Shown here in pieces: positions 26,271 through 38,188 of a stretch of DNA of 64,000 bases (positions are counted from its first letter, which is position 1; each line of letters opens with the position of its first letter). The stretch spans positions 124,001 to 188,000 of the forward strand of contig NZ_JAHDTF010000025.1 of the NCBI RefSeq assembly GCF_018531465.1, in the 5' to 3' direction. The DNA comes from Sphaerisporangium fuscum. GTDB lineage: Bacteria; Actinomycetota; Actinomycetes; Streptosporangiales; Streptosporangiaceae. Position numbers and translations under genes: made by a program. The notes beneath the pieces are model-generated. The model saw only the letters and a list, made by a program, of their open reading frames with translations, ran no database searches and had not been told where the DNA came from.

Positions 26271-26659
26271 TGGAACGCGTGCCCATCCTGAAGATCGGCG
26301 ACATCCTCCTCGTCTCCATTCAGGGCGATCTGGATAACCAGAGCGTCCTCACCCTTCAGGAGGACCTCGCCGACCGCATCGTCGCGACCGGCGCCGCCGG
26401 GGTCATCATCGACATCACCGCCGTCGAGATCGTCAACTCGTTCGTCGGGCGGATGCTCTCCACGATCGCCGGCATGGCACGCATGCTCGACGCCGAGACC
26501 ATCGTCGTCGGCATGCGGCCCGCCGTGGCCATCACCCTGGTCGAGCTGGGCCTCTCCCTGGGTGGTCTGCGCACCGCGCTCGACCTGGAGAAGGGCATCG
26601 CACTGCTGAGCCGTACGTCCGCCTCGCACCGGTACAAGCTGTCAACGGCCGACCAGTGA
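26270..26659 (+). CDS. rsbS: RsbS-like STAS-domain protein
   Basis: A 129-residue single STAS domain, the RsbS stressosome core component and antagonist of RsbT. Ser57 in VEIVNSFVGRML lies where RsbS is phosphorylated by RsbT. GMRPAVAITLVELGLSLGGL is typical of the family. It is coupled to rsbR by a 1-base overlap and to rsbT by a 4-base overlap. Confidence 0.88.
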   Translation: MERVPILKIGDILLVSIQGDLDNQSVLTLQEDLADRIVATGAAGVIIDITAVEIVNSFVGRMLSTIAGMARMLDAETIVVGMRPAVAITLVELGLSLGGLRTALDLEKGIALLSRTSASHRYKLSTADQ

Positions 26660-27072
26660 TCCGCCCCATCACCGAGACCACCGATCACCTCTCCATCGCC
26701 TCGAACGACGATGTGGTGATCGTGCGCCAGAAGGTCCGTGCGATGGCGATCGAACTGGGCCTCTCGCTCGTCGACCAGACCAAGGTGGTCACGGCGGCCA
26801 GTGAGCTCGCCCGGAACACCCTCGTCCACGCGGGTGGCGGGAAGGCGACCATCGAGATCGTCGAGAACGGGATGCGGCGGGGCCTGCGCCTCGCCTTCCA
26901 CGACGAGGGCCCCGGCATCTCCGACATCCAGCTGGCGCTCAGCGACGGCTGGAGCAGCGCGGGTGGTCTCGGCCTGGGGCTGAGCGGCAGCCGCCGGCTG
27001 GTGGACGAGTTCGAGCTCGACTCCGAGCCGGGCCGAGGAACGGTCGTGACGGTGACGAAATGGACGCGCTGA
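26656..27072 (+). CDS. rsbT: RsbT-like serine/threonine kinase
   Basis: A 138-residue GHKL-type kinase. The N box is ASELARNTLVHAGGG, the G1 box DEGPGI and the G2 region GGLGLGLSGSRRL. It should phosphorylate RsbR and RsbS and, when released, activate a downstream PP2C phosphatase. The start is GTG 26656 inside the end of rsbS, and its end overlaps the next gene by 13 bases. The phosphatase genes it would normally work with are damaged here (see the following entries). Confidence 0.88.
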   Translation: MIRPITETTDHLSIASNDDVVIVRQKVRAMAIELGLSLVDQTKVVTAASELARNTLVHAGGGKATIEIVENGMRRGLRLAFHDEGPGISDIQLALSDGWSSAGGLGLGLSGSRRLVDEFELDSEPGRGTVVTVTKWTR

Positions 27073-27835
27073 GCCCCAACCGTGACGATGCCTGGCTCAG
27101 GATGGAGGAAGGCAGCGCGATCGGCGCGGCCCGCCGGATCGCCACCGCGCTGGCCGGCGAGAGGGGCTTCGACGACGAGCACGCCGGCCAGGTGGCCGTG
27201 GCCGTCAGCGAGGCGGCGTCCAACCTGGTCAAACACGCCCAGGCCGGGGTCATGCTCGTGCGCCCGCACGCGTCGTCGCCGTCGTCGATCGAGGTCCTGG
27301 TGATCGACAGCGGTCCCGGCATGGCGGACACGATCAACCCGATCCGGGACGGCTACTCGACCACGGGCACACTCGGCATCGGCCTCGGGGCGATCACGCG
27401 GCTCAGCGACGCGTACGACATCCACTCCGTCCCCGGCCGGGGCACCGTGCTGAGCATGCTGTTCACGGCGCGAGAGGCCCCGCCGCCCGAGTCCCGCTCG
27501 TGCGGGCTGTCCCGACCGGTGGGCGGCCGGCCGGTTCCCTCACCTACGCCGGCGTGGGCAACATCTCCGGGTGGCTCGTCCATTCGGCGGGACGGCAGGG
27601 CCTGATCTCGCTGCCGGGTATCGCCGGCCACAACGCCCGAGGGTCCCGCGAGTTCCATTACGAGCTTCCGCCGCACGCCTTCGTGGTCCTCCATTCCGAC
27701 GGGCTGACCGACCGATGGGACCTGTCCGCCTATCCCGGCCTTCTCAAGCACACGCCCCACGTGATCGCCGGCACGCTGCTGCGCGACTGTGCCGTCCGCC
27801 GGGACGACGCCTGCGTCCTGGTCGTGCAAGGGTAG
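27060..27835 (+). pseudogene. RsbX-like ATPase/PP2C phosphatase with out-of-frame internal deletion
   Basis: The first 140 codons form an intact GHKL ATPase-like domain (VAVSEAASNLVKHAQ, DSGPGMAD, GTLGIGLGAI). The sequence then reaches CGLSRPVGG, where a PP2C domain should begin. Instead, within about 30 bases (27510-27540), the reading moves to the +1 frame and resumes at TYAGVGNISGWLV, roughly halfway through a PP2C domain, continuing with VVLHSDGLTDRWD and ending in CVLVVQG at TAG 27833. The metal-binding GD and DGxGHG motifs of the first half are missing. Translated as is, the ORF stops at 27605 after about 25 unrelated residues. An active phosphatase is impossible; the ATPase domain could survive. 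Confidence 0.8.
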
Positions 27836-27837
27836 CG

Positions 27838-29073
27838 ATGAGCAACGAGCTGGTCAGCGTCACGATCCGGGAGGGCCGGGACATCTTCGCCGTACGTCGG
27901 CTCGGCCGCGATGTGGCCGAGGCCGTAGGGCTGGACGATCTCGACCAGATCCGGGTCGGCACCGCGCTCAGCGAGGTCGGCAGGGAGATCCTGTCAGGGT
28001 CCCGCGAAGCGCGGGTGAGCTTCACGCTCGACGACGCCGGAGGCGGCCTGCTCATCGACATCTCGTACACCTCCGGCGCCTCGCTCGTCGGCTCCGCCGG
28101 CGTGGCCCTCGCCGCCCGCCTGATGGACGCAGGCGAGCACGACAACGTCAATCGCCGGATCACCTTGCGCAAGCGGGTACCCGGCCTGCGGATCCCGGGA
28201 GCACCGCGGCTCGGCCGGATCCGCGGGAAGTTGGCGGAGCCCGCTCCGAACGAAGCCCTCGAGGAGCTGCGCCAGCAGAACCGCGAGCTCGCCGCCGCTC
28301 TGGAGGACTCGCGCACGCAGCGTGAGCAGCTCGTCCGGCTCAACGCCGAGCTGGAGGAGACCAACCAGGGTGTCTTCGCGCTCTACAACCAGCTGCCGGA
28401 GGAGCTGGAGGAGACCAACCGCGGCGTCGTCGCCCTATACGCCGAGCTGGACGAGAAGTCGGCCCAGCTGCGGGAGGCGAGCGAGGCCAAGAACCGCTTC
28501 TGGGCGACCGTGAGCCACGAGCTGCGCACCCCGCTCAACTCGATCATCGGCCTGGTGCGGCTGCTGCTCGGGCCGGGTGGGGAGAGGCTGAGCGAGGAGC
28601 AGCAGGTGCAGGTGGAGCTGGTCGACAACTCCGCCCAGACGCTGCTGGCCCTGGTGTCCGAGCTGAACACCGCCTCACCCGCCGCGGCGTCGGTGGTCTG
28701 CCTCCTGCTCATCGACCCGCTGACCGGCGACGCGGAGGTGGTGAACGCCGGCCACATCCCGCCGGTGCTGGTGGTGGACGGCGAGGCGCAGTACCACGAC
28801 TGGGGCAATCTCCTCATCGGCGCCGCGCCCGAGACGTACCGGGTGGACCGGCTGCGCATCCCGGAGAAGGGCGCGCTGCTGCTGTTCACCGACGGTCTCA
28901 TCGAGGACCGCGACGTCCCGCTCGACCAGAGCCTGGAGGTCGTACGGCAGATCGCGACCTCCTTCGACCACGATCTGGAGATGTTCTGCGACCGGCTGAT
29001 CGACCATTTCGGGGCGCGGGAGGACGACGTGGCCGTGGTGGCCCTGCGGCGCACGGGCGACGACGGCGCCTGA
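27838..29073 (+). CDS. Hybrid GHKL/DHp/PP2C regulator lacking half of its phosphatase
   Basis: A 411-residue protein made of parts. Residues 1-120 resemble a degenerate GHKL module (ALSEVGREILSG, no clear DxGPG). Residues 140-215 are coiled coil with two ELEETN copies (ELEETNQGVFALYNQLPE, ELEETNRGVVALYAEL). A histidine-kinase DHp helix pair with SHELRTPLNSIIG (His227) runs to about residue 277. The text then jumps in frame from VSELN to TASPAAASVVCLLLIDP, the second half of a SpoIIE/PP2C domain (FTDGLIED about 350, EDDVAVVAL about 396). The kinase ATPase and the first PP2C half with its metal ligands are missing, consistent with an in-frame deletion. It starts 2 bases after the preceding pseudogene. 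Confidence 0.75.
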   Translation: MSNELVSVTIREGRDIFAVRRLGRDVAEAVGLDDLDQIRVGTALSEVGREILSGSREARVSFTLDDAGGGLLIDISYTSGASLVGSAGVALAARLMDAGEHDNVNRRITLRKRVPGLRIPGAPRLGRIRGKLAEPAPNEALEELRQQNRELAAALEDSRTQREQLVRLNAELEETNQGVFALYNQLPEELEETNRGVVALYAELDEKSAQLREASEAKNRFWATVSHELRTPLNSIIGLVRLLLGPGGERLSEEQQVQVELVDNSAQTLLALVSELNTASPAAASVVCLLLIDPLTGDAEVVNAGHIPPVLVVDGEAQYHDWGNLLIGAAPETYRVDRLRIPEKGALLLFTDGLIEDRDVPLDQSLEVVRQIATSFDHDLEMFCDRLIDHFGAREDDVAVVALRRTGDDGA

Positions 29074-29091
29074 CAGGCGTGCCCTTGAAGA

Positions 29092-29132
29092 CGCCGACGG
29101 CCGGCGCCCGGTCAGGGCGTCGGCCGTCGGCG
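29092..29132. terminator. Strong bidirectional terminator
   Basis: An 18-bp stem (12 perfect pairs CGCCGACGGCCG / CGGCCGTCGGCG, one G-T wobble, then CGCCC / GGGCG) with a GGTCA loop. It lies between the converging rsb operon and hflX and should terminate both. Confidence 0.85.
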
Positions 29133-29161
29133 GGCAGGGGACACAAGGGTGAGGCGGGCCG

Positions 29162-30619
29162 TCACACCGTCTCGACCGGCTTGGCGGTGCGCTCCAGCTC
29201 GCCGTACAGGGCGGACGGCACGCGGGCGTGCAGCACCGTGCCGTCGCCGGTGTGGTCGATCGAGAGCACCTCGCCCTCCTTGTGGGCCCGCGCGATGAGG
29301 TCGCTGCGCTCGTAGGGCACGAGCATGTGCACCTCGTGGTCGAGGTGCGGCAGCTCACGCTCGATCGTGGCGAGCAGCTCGTCGATGCCGGCCCCGGTGC
29401 GGGCGGAGACCACCACGCTGTGCCGCTCGCGCGTGGCGAGCCGGGCCAGCACGACCGGGTCGGCCGCGTCGGCCTTGTTGATCACCACGATCTCGGGGAT
29501 GTCCTTGGCGCCGTCGATGTCGGCGAGGACCTCGCGGACGGCGGACAGCTGGGACTCCGGATCGGGGTGCGACCCGTCCACGACGTGGAGGATCAGGTCG
29601 GCCTCGCCGACCTCCTCCAGCGTGGAGCGGAAGGCCTCGACGAGCTGGTGCGGCAGGTGCCGGACGAACCCGACGGTGTCGGCGATCGTGAACAGCCTGC
29701 CCTCGGGCGTGCGGGCCTTGCGGACGGTCGGGTCGAGGGTGGCGAACAGGGCGTCCTCCACCAGCACGCCGGCGCCGGTGAGGCGGTTCAGCAGCGACGA
29801 CTTGCCGGCGTTGGTGTAGCCGGCGATCGCCACCGACGGCACCTCACGGCGCTGGCGCCGGGACCGCATGGTCTCGCGGGCGACCGACATGCCGCCGATC
29901 TGGCGGCGGAGCTTGGCCATCCGCTCGCGGATGCGGCGGCGGTCGAGCTCGATCTTCGTCTCACCGGGGCCGCGGCCTCCGATGCCGACGCCGCCGGCGG
30001 CCCGGCCGCCAACCTGCCGGGACAGGTTGCCACCCCAGCCTCGGAGGCGTGGCAGCAGGTAGCTGAGCTGGGCCAGCTCGACCTGCGCCTTGCCCTCGCG
30101 GCTCTTGGCGTGCTGGGCGAAGATGTCGAGGATCAGGGCCGTACGGTCGATGACCTTGACCTTGACGACGTCCTCGAGCTGACGCAGCTGACCGGGGGTC
30201 AGCTCTCCGTCGCAGATCACGGTGTCGGCGCCGGTCGAGACGACGATGTCGCGCAGCTCCTGGGCCTTGCCGGAGCCGATGTAGGTGGCGGTGTCGGGAC
30301 GCTGGCGGCGCTGGATGAGGCCTTCGAGGACCTGGGATCCGGCGGTCTCGGCCAGGAGCTTGAGCTCCTGCAGGGAGTTCTCCGCGTCGGTGACGGTGCC
30401 GCTGGTCCACACGCCCACCAGGACGACCCGCTCGAGGCGGAGCTGGCGGTATTCGACCTCGGTGATGTCCTCGAGCTCGGTGGAGAGCCCGACGACCCTC
30501 CGAAGCGCCTGCCGCTCCTCGAGGTCGAAGTCACCGGTGGCGAGGTCTTCGTAGGACCCGTCGTACGTGTACGTCTTCTCTGTGGCTATGGTCGCGCTCC
30601 TCAGCGCTCGTGGGTTCAC
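29162..30619 (-). CDS. hflX: GTPase HflX
   Basis: A 485-residue ribosome-associated GTPase that splits stalled ribosomes. The N-terminal HflX domain contains LERVVLVGVW and TYIGSGKAQELRD, the middle has GGRGPGETKIELDRRRI, and the G domain shows GYTNAGKSSLLNRLTGA (P-loop), DTVGFVRHLP and NKADAAD. The open frame extends to 30856, but family similarity begins around TIATEKTYTYDG. I therefore chose GTG 30619 (VNPRALRSATIATEK); the exact start is uncertain. The rsb terminator lies beyond its 3' end. Confidence 0.93.
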   Translation of the reverse strand: MNPRALRSATIATEKTYTYDGSYEDLATGDFDLEERQALRRVVGLSTELEDITEVEYRQLRLERVVLVGVWTSGTVTDAENSLQELKLLAETAGSQVLEGLIQRRQRPDTATYIGSGKAQELRDIVVSTGADTVICDGELTPGQLRQLEDVVKVKVIDRTALILDIFAQHAKSREGKAQVELAQLSYLLPRLRGWGGNLSRQVGGRAAGGVGIGGRGPGETKIELDRRRIRERMAKLRRQIGGMSVARETMRSRRQRREVPSVAIAGYTNAGKSSLLNRLTGAGVLVEDALFATLDPTVRKARTPEGRLFTIADTVGFVRHLPHQLVEAFRSTLEEVGEADLILHVVDGSHPDPESQLSAVREVLADIDGAKDIPEIVVINKADAADPVVLARLATRERHSVVVSARTGAGIDELLATIERELPHLDHEVHMLVPYERSDLIARAHKEGEVLSIDHTGDGTVLHARVPSALYGELERTAKPVETV

Positions 30620-30747
30620 CGCTTTCACACAGTTCAACACGGAGACCCCGCGGTTGTCTTCCCTCCGATGGTGCCACGGCGACCCCCACCGGTTCATCTT
30701 GTTATCGCCCGCGCGCCCTGCCCGTTTCGTTACCTGGCGGGCCGCTT

Positions 30748-31443
30748 TCAGGCCTTGAGCACCTTGGCGTCGCCCGACCCGGTCTTCACCGAGATGCGGC
30801 GCGGGGAGCCGGCGTCGTTGTCGACGTCGACCCTCTTCTCCCCGGAGCCGGTCCACGCCGTGACGTTGTAGGTGTTCTGCGGCACCCGGACGACCCCCGC
30901 GCCGGAGCCGCTGTCCACGGTGACGTTGTCGGGGACGGCGGCGAAGCGGAGGTCGACGTCGCCGGAGCCGGTGCGCGCGGTCACCTGCTTGCCACCCAGC
31001 CCGTTGGCGTCGATGTCACCGGACCCGGTCGAGGCCTTGACCTCTCCGGACAGCGCCCTCAGCGTGATGGCGCCCGAGCCGGTGTCGACCCGGACCTGCA
31101 GACCGTGCGGAATCTCGACGGTGTAGTCGACGCTGCACGCGAAGTCGCCGTGGGAGCAGGTGCTGTCCAGCCTGAGCGCGTCGCCCTCCACCGGGTGCCG
31201 GGTCGTGGGCTTGCTCGACCTCCAGTGGAGGGTCTCGGTCACGTGGATCCCCGTGCGGCCCGACTCGTTGACCACGATCTCCCCGGAGCCGCTGTCCACG
31301 CGCAGTGTGGCCACCTTGCCGGCGACGTCGTACGACTGGGTCGCCTGCTCGGTCGGCCCGCCGATGCTCTTCAGGTCGCAGCCGGTGAGCAGGAGTCCCG
31401 CGCCGAGGGCCGTCCCGGCGGCGATCACGTGTCGAAGTCGCAT
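30748..31443 (-). CDS. DUF4097 beta-repeat lipoprotein
   Basis: A 231-residue exported lipoprotein. The signal ends in the lipobox LLTGC with Cys22 as lipidated residue. The mature part is a DUF4097-type beta-helix built from repeats of the form VDSGSGEIVV, VDTGSGAITL, ASTGSGDIDA, ARTGSGDVDL, VDSGSGAGVV, AWTGSGEKRV and VKTGSGDAKV. These occur about every 20-25 residues. Function is unknown; such proteins are often linked to membrane-stress or regulatory loci. It is 128 bases upstream of hflX and divergent from aceB. Confidence 0.88.
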   Translation of the reverse strand: MRLRHVIAAGTALGAGLLLTGCDLKSIGGPTEQATQSYDVAGKVATLRVDSGSGEIVVNESGRTGIHVTETLHWRSSKPTTRHPVEGDALRLDSTCSHGDFACSVDYTVEIPHGLQVRVDTGSGAITLRALSGEVKASTGSGDIDANGLGGKQVTARTGSGDVDLRFAAVPDNVTVDSGSGAGVVRVPQNTYNVTAWTGSGEKRVDVDNDAGSPRRISVKTGSGDAKVLKA

Positions 31444-31582
31444 GGGTCAAGGATGCTCTCCTGTTGAACGGCCGCTCATCAGGGAACGCCCGGAGAGATC
31501 CCTGAGGGAGCCCTCAGGGACCCCCGGCGTTGACCCGTCAGTAACCGGTCGAGTAGCGTCGATTCCACAATTCAGAACTTTA

Positions 31583-31599
31583 TTTCCGCATAGTGGAAA
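31583..31599. promoter_or_regulatory. Candidate IclR-type operator before aceB
   Basis: TTTCCGC (31583-31589), ATA, GTGGAAA (31593-31599) is a 7-bp inverted repeat with one mismatch, the general form of IclR-family operators. It overlaps the aceB ribosome site, so a bound repressor would block the leader directly. The likely ligand-binding regulator is the IclR protein encoded last in the same operon. This is inference. Confidence 0.5.
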
Positions 31600-31607
31600 G
31601 GATAGCC

Positions 31608-33193
<1,586 letters not shown>

Positions 33194-33197
<4 letters not shown>

Positions 33198-34648
33198 CCC
33201 CTGCCCCGGCCACACTGTCCGGCCGTCTCGTCTCGATCCTGGGTCCCGACGCGGTGATCACCGATCCGGTGCGGCTGCGTACCTACGAGTGCGACGGGCT
33301 GACCTATCACCGCGCCACCCCGGCGGTGGTCGTACTGCCGGAGACGGCCGAACAGGTGGCGGCGGTCGTCAGGCTGTGCGACGAGACCGGGACGCCGTTC
33401 GTCGCGCGGGGCTCGGGCACCGGTCTGTCCGGCGGAGCGCTGCCGCGCGCCGACGGCGTGCTCATCGTCACCTCGCGCATGCGCCGGATCATCGAGATCG
33501 ACGTCGAGAACCGGCGGGCGGTCGTGGAGCCGGGGGTGACCAACCTGGCGATCACGGAGGCGGCCCGCCCGTACGGGTACTACTACGCCCCCGATCCCTC
33601 CAGCCAGCAGGTCTGCTCCATCGGCGGCAACGTCGCGGAGAACTCCGGCGGCGCGCACTGCCTGAAGTACGGCTTCACGGTCAACCATGTCCTGGCGATC
33701 GAGCTGGTCACCCCGGAGGGGGAGATCGTTCAGCTCGACGCGATGGACCCGGGGTACGACCTGCTCGGCGCGTTCATCGGCTCGGAGGGCACCCTCGGCA
33801 TCGCCACCAAGATCACGGTACGGCTGTCGCGGGCGCCGGAGACCGTGACGACGCTGCTGGCGGCGTTCCCGGACGTCGAGTCGGGCGGCCGGGCGGTGTC
33901 GTCGATCATCGCGGCGGGCATCGTCCCGGCGGCGATCGAGATGATGGACGCCCTGGCGATCGAGGCGGCCGAGGCGGCCGTCCGGTGCGAGTACCCGGCC
34001 GGAGCGGGGGCCGTCCTGATCGTCGAGCTCGACGGGCCGGGGGCGGAGGTCGCCCACCAGTTCGCGCAGGTGGAGCGGCTCTGCCACGACAGCGGGGCCT
34101 TCGAGCTGCGCGTGGCCGACGACCCGGCACGGCGGGCGGCGATCTGGAAGGGACGGCGGTCGGCGTTCGCCGCGGTGGGCCGGATCAGTCCCGCCTACCT
34201 CGTGCAGGACGGCGTGGTGCCGCGGACGTCCCTGCCCGGCGTCCTGGCTGGCATCGAGGAGCTGTCCGCGCGATACGGCATCCGGGTGGCGAACGTCTTC
34301 CATGCCGGGGACGGCAACCTGCACCCCCTCGTGCTGTTCGACGACGCCGAGGAGGGGGCGGGCGAGCGCGCCGAGGAGGTCTCGGGCCGGATCCTGGATC
34401 TGTGCATCGCGCACGGCGGGTCGATCACGGGCGAGCACGGGGTCGGGGTGGACAAGTCCCGATATATGCCGAAGATGTTCACGCCGGAGGATCTGGACAC
34501 GATGCAGTTGGTACGGTGCGCGTTCGACCCGAAGAACCTGTCCAACCCCGGCAAGATCTTCCCGACGCCCCGCCTGTGCGGAGAGGCGCCGGGCGTGCGC
34601 AAGGGCGTGCATCCCCTGGTGGCCTCCGGAGAGGCGGAGCTGTTCTGA
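33194..34648 (+). CDS. glcD: Glycolate oxidase FAD subunit GlcD
   Basis: A 484-residue FAD-linked oxidase subunit. The FAD-binding PP loop is ARGSGTGLSGGALP, the second flavin block CSIGGNVAENSGG, with GSEGTLGIATKITVRL following. The C-terminal oxidase domain shows VFHAGDGNLHP and the conserved GGSITGEHGVGVDK. With GlcE and GlcF it oxidises glycolate (or D-lactate) to glyoxylate (or pyruvate). Its stop overlaps the glcE start (TGATG). Confidence 0.93.
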
Positions 34649-35928
34649 TGGCCGCCTCCGCCGACGACACCGCGCCGAACCGGCCGGCGCCGCTCGCCGG
34701 CTGCGGCGTCACCATCCGGGAGGCCGGCCCGGACGACGAGGTCGCCGGGGTGATGCCGCGCTGGGTGGCCCTGCCCGAGTCCACCGAGGAGGTCGGGGCG
34801 GTCATGCGGGCCGCGGCCGAGCAGGGGCTGGCCGTCGTGCCGGCCGGCGCGGGCACCAAGCTCCACTGGGGCGCTCCCCCGACCCGCTGCGACCTGCTCC
34901 TGGACACCTGCTGCCTGAACCAGGTGCTCGAACACGAGGCGGGGGACCTGGTCGTCCGGGTGCAGGCGGGAGTGACGACGGAGGCCCTCGCGGGCGTCCT
35001 CGGCGCCGCGGGACAGGAGCTCGCCCTCGACGTCCCGGTCGAAGGCGCCACGGTCGGAGGCACCCTGGCCACCGCCACCGCCGGCCCGCGCCGGCTCAGG
35101 TACGGCACCGCCCGCGACCTGCTCATCGGCATCACGGTCGTGCTCGCCGACGGGACGATCGCCAAGTCGGGCGGCAAGGTCGTCAAGAACGTCGCGGGCT
35201 ACGACCTCGGCAAGCTGTTCACCGGCTCCCTCGGCACGCTCGGTGTGATCGCGGAGGCGACGTTCCGGCTCCACCCGCTGGCGGCCGCACGCGCGTGGAT
35301 CACGGCGACCTTCCCCGGCCTCCACAGTCTCCCCGATGTCGCCGCCGTCGCCGGATCCCAGTCGGAGCCGAGCGCGGTGGAGATCGACCTGCCGGAGGTC
35401 CACGGCCCCGCGACGGTGGCCGTCCTGGTGGAGGGGGTGGCCGCCCGGGAGCGGGCCAAGGCCCTCGCGGACCTGCTGGGGCCCGCGGCCCGGCTCGCCG
35501 GCGAGCCTCCCGAATGGTGGGGCCGCCTCCCGGCGGGCGAGTTCCTGCTGGAGCTGCGGGTACTTCCCGCCGCGGCCGTGGAGGCGCTGGCGGCCGTCGC
35601 CTCCGCCGCACAGGAGGCCGGCGACGTCCCGGTACGGGTCCGGGGCGCGGCCGCCTCGGCGGTGCTCCACCTGTCGCTCCCCCCGGACACTCCCGCGGCG
35701 GCCGCGGAGACGTTCGTCACGGCGCTCCGGTCCCGGATGGCCCAGAGAGGCGGGAGACTGGTGGTGTGGAGCGCGCCTTCGCACGTCGCGCCGCGGCTCG
35801 ACCGCTTCGGGCACTCCGGAGCCGCCGTGCTCATGCGCCGGGTGAAGCGGCGCTTCGACCCCGACGACCGCATGGCCCCCGGCCGGCTCCTCGGCGAGAG
35901 CCCGCCGCAGGCCGGACAGGGCGCGTGA
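34648..35928 (+). CDS. glcE: Glycolate oxidase subunit GlcE
   Basis: A 426-residue FAD-binding subunit related to GlcD but shorter. Visible are the FAD blocks VVPAGAGTKLHWG, EGATVGGTLATATAGPRRL, YGTARDLLIGITVVLADG, GGKVVKNVAGYDLGKLFTGS and the C-terminal RVKRRFDPDDRMAPGRL. GlcE has no catalytic activity alone; it is required for the GlcDEF complex. It is coupled to glcD by a 1-base overlap and precedes glcF by 13 bases. Confidence 0.92.
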   Translation: MAASADDTAPNRPAPLAGCGVTIREAGPDDEVAGVMPRWVALPESTEEVGAVMRAAAEQGLAVVPAGAGTKLHWGAPPTRCDLLLDTCCLNQVLEHEAGDLVVRVQAGVTTEALAGVLGAAGQELALDVPVEGATVGGTLATATAGPRRLRYGTARDLLIGITVVLADGTIAKSGGKVVKNVAGYDLGKLFTGSLGTLGVIAEATFRLHPLAAARAWITATFPGLHSLPDVAAVAGSQSEPSAVEIDLPEVHGPATVAVLVEGVAARERAKALADLLGPAARLAGEPPEWWGRLPAGEFLLELRVLPAAAVEALAAVASAAQEAGDVPVRVRGAAASAVLHLSLPPDTPAAAAETFVTALRSRMAQRGGRLVVWSAPSHVAPRLDRFGHSGAAVLMRRVKRRFDPDDRMAPGRLLGESPPQAGQGA

Positions 35929-35941
35929 GGAGCGGACGCAC

Positions 35942-37189
<1,248 letters not shown>

Positions 37190-37194
37190 GAACC

Positions 37195-37941
37195 ATGAGC
37201 ACAGTACAGAGTGTCGATCGAGCGTTGGACGTGCTGGAGGCGCTGGCCGATCACGGTGGGGAGGCGGGGCTCTCGGAGATCGCCGCGCGCACCGGCCTGC
37301 CGTACGGCACGATCCACCGGCTGCTGCGGGCCCTGCTGGTCCGGGGGTACGTCCATCAGGAATCCGACCGCCGGTACGCGCTCGGCAGTGCCCTGGTGCG
37401 CCTGGGAGGCGCCGCCGAGCGCATGGTCGGCGTGCGGGCGCAGCCGTACCTCGAGAAGCTGGTCGACCTGTCCGGCGAGACGGCGAACCTCGCCGTGATG
37501 GAGGGCGACTTCGTCGTGTACGTCGCGCAGGCCGCCTCTCCCCGGCGGCTGCGGATGTTCGCCGAGGTGGGCCGCCGGGTGCTGCCGCACAGCACGGCGG
37601 TGGGCAAGGTCCTGCTCGCCGAGCGTCCCGACGCGGCGGCCGTCCTGGAACGGACGGGCCTGCCGCGCCGCACCGAGCACACGATCACCTCCGTCGGCGC
37701 CATGCTCGCCGAACTGGAGGCCGTACGGGCGCGCGGCTACGCGATGGACCTCGGCGAGGAGGAGCTCGGGGTGCACTGCCTGGCCGTGCCGGTCCGCGAC
37801 GGCAGCAGGGTGATCGCGGGTATGTCGATCTCGGGTCCCATGGAGCGCATAGAGGCGCTCGACCGCGACGAGCTGGCCCAGGGGCTGCGCAGGATCGCCG
37901 AGGAGTTCGGCGCGGAGGTCCGCCCACCGGGCGGGTCCTAG
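37195..37941 (+). CDS. IclR family transcriptional regulator
   Basis: A 248-residue regulator: an N-terminal winged helix (LSEIAARTGLPYGTIHRLLR, residues 22-60) and a C-terminal effector domain (VRAQPYLEKLVDLSGETAN, AVGKVLLAERP, LGEEELGVHCLAVPVRDG, GMSISGPMERI). Its place as last gene of aceB-glcDEF suggests it senses glyoxylate, glycolate or a related metabolite and regulates the operon through the 31583-31599 palindrome. In Streptomyces, IclR-type AllR controls allantoin and malate-synthase genes, which is a plausible parallel but not proof. Confidence 0.9.
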   Translation: MSTVQSVDRALDVLEALADHGGEAGLSEIAARTGLPYGTIHRLLRALLVRGYVHQESDRRYALGSALVRLGGAAERMVGVRAQPYLEKLVDLSGETANLAVMEGDFVVYVAQAASPRRLRMFAEVGRRVLPHSTAVGKVLLAERPDAAAVLERTGLPRRTEHTITSVGAMLAELEAVRARGYAMDLGEEELGVHCLAVPVRDGSRVIAGMSISGPMERIEALDRDELAQGLRRIAEEFGAEVRPPGGS

Positions 37942-37990
37942 CCGAATCCACGCAGATCCGTCGCGGTCGCCGCCCAGCTCATGCGCGAGG

Positions 37991-38024
37991 GCCCAGGGTC
38001 CACACCGGCCCACTCCCCCTGGGC
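37991..38024 (+). terminator. Candidate terminator after the glc operon
   Basis: GCCCAGGG (37991-37998) and CCCTGGGC (38017-38024) form a perfect 8-bp stem with an 18-base loop, 49 bases after the iclR stop. There is no U tract. Confidence 0.45.
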
Positions 38025-38099
38025 AGGTGTCTTCCGGCCAAATCGCAGCCGGACGCCGCACCCGCCCACTCGACCGAACCGGCCGAGGCGTATCGGTGC

Positions 38100-38188
38100 C
38101 GGTAGAAGTTCTTCGCCGAGGTGTCATCGGGGATGCCGCTGGTGTGCCGGAGTAGTTGGCGGATGGTGATCTCGCGGCCGAGCCGGGC
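38100..38188 (-). pseudogene. Remnant of a beta-lactamase-family serine hydrolase
   Basis: Directly after the VOC stop, the minus strand encodes ARLGREITIRQLLRHTSGIP, which matches the ITVRQLLNHTSGxPD block of class C beta-lactamase/penicillin-binding-like hydrolases. Similarity fades after about 30 residues (DDTSAKNFYRHRY). The SxxK and YxN motifs are absent. It is a fragment of a lost gene that once lay downstream of the VOC gene. Confidence 0.5.
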
